DNA of 64,000 bases from Amycolatopsis oliviviridis. GTDB lineage: Bacteria; Actinomycetota; Actinomycetes; Mycobacteriales; Pseudonocardiaceae. The stretch spans positions 372,001 to 436,000 of the forward strand of contig NZ_BNAY01000008.1 in NCBI RefSeq assembly GCF_014654365.1, read 5' to 3'. A model generated the notes under the pieces. The model saw only the letters and a program-made list of their open reading frames with translations, searched no databases and was not told where the DNA came from. Below are positions 62,215 to 64,000 of the stretch, one piece after another. Both the position numbers and the translations under genes were made by a program. How positions within the stretch are numbered: position 1 is the stretch's first letter; the number at the start of each line of letters is the position of its first letter.

Positions 62215-62916
62215 TCAAGCGGGGTCGGACAGGATCCCGTTGACGTAGGTCCCGGGGTGCGTGGCGGCGTCCTGGCGCAGCACGGGCAGGTCCGACGGCC
62301 ACGTCGCGGTGAGCGCCTGGGTCTGCCCCGGCGGGATGGTCGTGACCTGCGTCGGCGTCCACGTGGGCTCACCCGCCGCGGGCTTCAGGACGGTGATGGT
62401 CGCGGTCGCGGTGGACCCCGCGGGAACGTCGTTGTACTTCACGCCGTTGTCCACCCTGGTCAGGTGGTAGACCGGGCCGTTCGGGTCGGCGGGGCCGTTC
62501 AGGTCCGCGCCGGGAACGCCGTACAGCGCACACGTCCTGGACGACTTGTTCTTGTAGGTCAGCGGAACGTCGAGCTGCGTCGGCGAGTTCGGGGACGGCT
62601 TCGGAGAGCCGAGCGCCAGCGAAAGATCCGTTGTGGCGCAACGGGGATTGTTGCCCGACCCGGCGGGTTTCCCGGGAGCGGACGGTTTCGGTGTTCCCGT
62701 TTGCCCGCCCTGCGGCGCGGGAGTGCCGGTGGCCGCGGAGGTGGCGGTGGGCGCGGCGGACGTCTCGACCCCGCCACCACCCGCCGGGGCAGACGGCGGC
62801 TGCGCGGCCGAAGGGGTACCGGAGTTGTTGCAGGCGACGACGGCGAGCACACCGGCGCAGGCGGCGATCACCTTGGCGACCCGCGTGGCGTTCGTTCGAA
62901 TGGATCGGTGGCTCAT
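62215..62916 (-). CDS. DUF4232 family lipoprotein
   Basis: A 233-aa exported lipoprotein. Its signal peptide ends in the lipobox VLAVVAC with the anchoring Cys ~30. A Pro/Ser/Gly-rich linker (~32-95) leads to the DUF4232 beta domain (CATTDLSLALGS ... QLDVPLTYKNKSSRTCALYGVPGADL ... HPGTYVNGILSDPA). Two Cys may form a disulfide. The ATG at 62916 gives a proper signal; an upstream in-frame start would bury it. Function is unknown; it lies on the outer membrane face. Confidence 0.85.
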   Translation of the reverse strand: MSHRSIRTNATRVAKVIAACAGVLAVVACNNSGTPSAAQPPSAPAGGGGVETSAAPTATSAATGTPAPQGGQTGTPKPSAPGKPAGSGNNPRCATTDLSLALGSPKPSPNSPTQLDVPLTYKNKSSRTCALYGVPGADLNGPADPNGPVYHLTRVDNGVKYNDVPAGSTATATITVLKPAAGEPTWTPTQVTTIPPGQTQALTATWPSDLPVLRQDAATHPGTYVNGILSDPA

Positions 62917-62979
62917 CGTCTTCTCCCCGTTCGGCCCTGCTCGCTGTGGATCAGTCACCAAGCAGGATGCCCAGCGGGG

Positions 62980-63049
62980 CGGGAAAGATGCGTCACGATG
63001 ACGCTGCTCTCACAAAAGCAACCTCGACGGCCGTGACGCATCTTTCCCG
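62980..63049. repeat. 18-bp inverted repeat with 34-bp spacer
   Basis: CGGGAAAGATGCGTCACG and its exact complement lie at 62980-62997 and 63032-63049. The element follows the phospholipase gene (minus strand) and precedes the lipoprotein gene, so it is probably a terminator with a large loop. Confidence 0.6.
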
Positions 63050-63076
63050 TTAGGACGGTGAACTCTGCCCGTTCGG

Positions 63077-64000
63077 TCACGCCCAGCCGAGCGGGGTGAC
63101 CTCCGCCGCCGACGTCCACGGCCCGCGCCCGCCCGCCTCGGTGAGCGCGCGGAACCGCACATAGCGGGCCCGGGCGGGCCAGAACCGGAGCGTCTTCCGG
63201 GCGGCGTCATCGGCGAAAGTACCCGCGGCGACAGGGCTCCCCCAGGCCACACCGTCAGCGCTCAAGTAGACCTCGTAACCGCCGACGCGACCATGGTCGG
63301 AACCGTCCTGGCGCGGCAGGTAGTCCAGCCCGGTGACGGTGCGCGCGGCACCCAGATCGAGCTGGAGTTCGTGGGGCAGCGGGTCTTCCCCGCCGGACCA
63401 CTTGCTGTGCCAATGGGTGGCGGGATCGCCGTCGACGGCGTTCGTCGCGGCGCCGGATTCACCGGTGGTCTCCTGACTGTCGGCCGAGCGGACGGTGGCG
63501 GCGAGCGGCCCGGAGCCCATGACCGGGTCGCTGATGGTCTCGGCGCCTGTCTCGACGTGACCCGCGAAGCGACGAACGAAGCCGTCCGGCCCCTGGACCG
63601 TCAGGTCGTACCAGCCGCCCATTCCGCCTTCGACGCTGAACCAGTCCTCGACCGGCGCGCCGGAGCCGACCGTGTACGTCCACGGCCCGCCGCCCCGGTT
63701 TCCGGTGCGCACCGTCAGCTCACAAGCGGCTCCGGCGTTGGTCATCTTCAGGTACACGACACCGGATCCCGGCCGCAGCACGACTTCCGGATTCGGCTTG
63801 CCCGCCGTGGTCGCGGTGATCCGGTTGCCCGCGAACCGCCGCAGGAAACCGTTGGGGCCGTGCGTGGTGAGGTCGTACGCCCCGTCCGGGGAACCCACCT
63901 GCCAGTAGTCCGACAGCGTGGCCCCGGCGCCCACGGTGTAGCGCCACGGCCCGTCGGTCCGGTGCGCGTTGGCATAGACGTAGAAGTGCGCGCCCGCGGC
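63077..64000 (-). CDS. Phospholipase C C-terminal part with F5/8C domain (5' end outside window)
   Basis: The final 308 codons of a larger gene. Two copies of the bacterial phospholipase C C-terminal domain are visible: YDLTTHGPNGFLRRFAGN with a preceding TDGPWRYTVG, and YDLTVQGPDGFVRRFAGH with GPWTYTVGSG. A discoidin (F5/8 type C) domain follows (ATNAVDGDPATHWHSKWSG, LDLGAARTVTGLDYLPRQ, ARYVRFRAL). The unseen N-terminus should carry the phosphocholine-specific phospholipase C catalytic domain and a Tat signal. The discoidin domain probably anchors it to surface glycans or lipids. Confidence 0.85.
   Translation of the reverse strand, partial: AAGAHFYVYANAHRTDGPWRYTVGAGATLSDYWQVGSPDGAYDLTTHGPNGFLRRFAGNRITATTAGKPNPEVVLRPGSGVVYLKMTNAGAACELTVRTGNRGGGPWTYTVGSGAPVEDWFSVEGGMGGWYDLTVQGPDGFVRRFAGHVETGAETISDPVMGSGPLAATVRSADSQETTGESGAATNAVDGDPATHWHSKWSGGEDPLPHELQLDLGAARTVTGLDYLPRQDGSDHGRVGGYEVYLSADGVAWGSPVAAGTFADDAARKTLRFWPARARYVRFRALTEAGGRGPWTSAAEVTPLGWA

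Noticed and set aside
1..64000. tRNA genes, insertion sequences, attachment sites and CRISPR arrays
   Set aside because: None was recognised on reading both strands. The IS30-like HTH at 40504 is part of a regulator and has no transposase core or terminal repeats.

Overview
The window is high-GC actinobacterial DNA. It most likely comes from an Amycolatopsis of the glycopeptide-producing group (A. orientalis / keratiniphila / lurida type). Three features support this: a vancomycin-family NRPS whose first adenylation domain carries the leucine-type code DAFYLGMMCK, a StrR/Bbr-type activator with two perfect Bbr boxes, and a vanHAX self-resistance operon. The species is inferred and was not tested against any database.

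Region 1 (1-16.6 kb, all minus strand) is the right edge of a glycopeptide cluster. From right to left it holds vanH-vanA-vanX, a roughly 1.2 kb gap with a leader-like segment and one Bbr box, the strR/bbr regulator, prephenate dehydrogenase (supply of 4-hydroxyphenylpyruvate for Hpg and beta-hydroxytyrosine), a second Bbr box, a half-size ABC exporter, and the start of the heptapeptide NRPS (A-T / C-A-T-E / C-A..., running off the window). Three modules on one polypeptide fit the vancomycin/balhimycin type. No vanRS pair lies in the window.

Region 2 (16.6-29.3 kb) has a ThuA/GATase-like protein, an AI-2E family permease, and two large MalT-like LuxR (LAL) regulators that flank small envelope genes (DUF7144, DUF1269, two short unknowns). 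A SHOCT membrane protein, a two-TM K+ channel and an MFS exporter follow. This looks like an envelope or ion-stress island.

Region 3 (29.4-45.9 kb) is ordinary chromosomal accessory content: a GH15 glucoamylase/trehalase-like enzyme, an AraC regulator, secreted RICIN and FG-GAP proteins, a DUF1540 protein, an HSL-type esterase, a PPOX-PDR redox pair with a divergent TetR and a palindromic operator, an SDR, an unusual HTH regulator, a PQQ-like propeller, an M15-type peptidoglycan peptidase, an XRE-TM-NBR1-like protein and a secreted PEBP.

Region 4 (46.0-60.5 kb) is a candidate second specialised-metabolite locus. It contains a SARP-LAL activator, a DrrAB-type exporter, a divergent P450 with an array of 11-bp-phased heptamers between them, a glycine-rich protein, and a 2108-aa protein with an AMP-ligase-ACP loader fused to KS-AT-DH-KR-ACP. 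An EamA exporter with a divergent MarR regulator follows. Region 5 (61-64 kb) has a YtrA-type GntR/membrane-protein operon, a DUF4232 lipoprotein, and the C-terminus of a phospholipase C carrying a discoidin domain.

Many gene ends are marked by long, near-perfect palindromes. They fall into at least two sequence classes and probably act as bidirectional terminators. No tRNA, rRNA, insertion sequence or CRISPR array was recognised.
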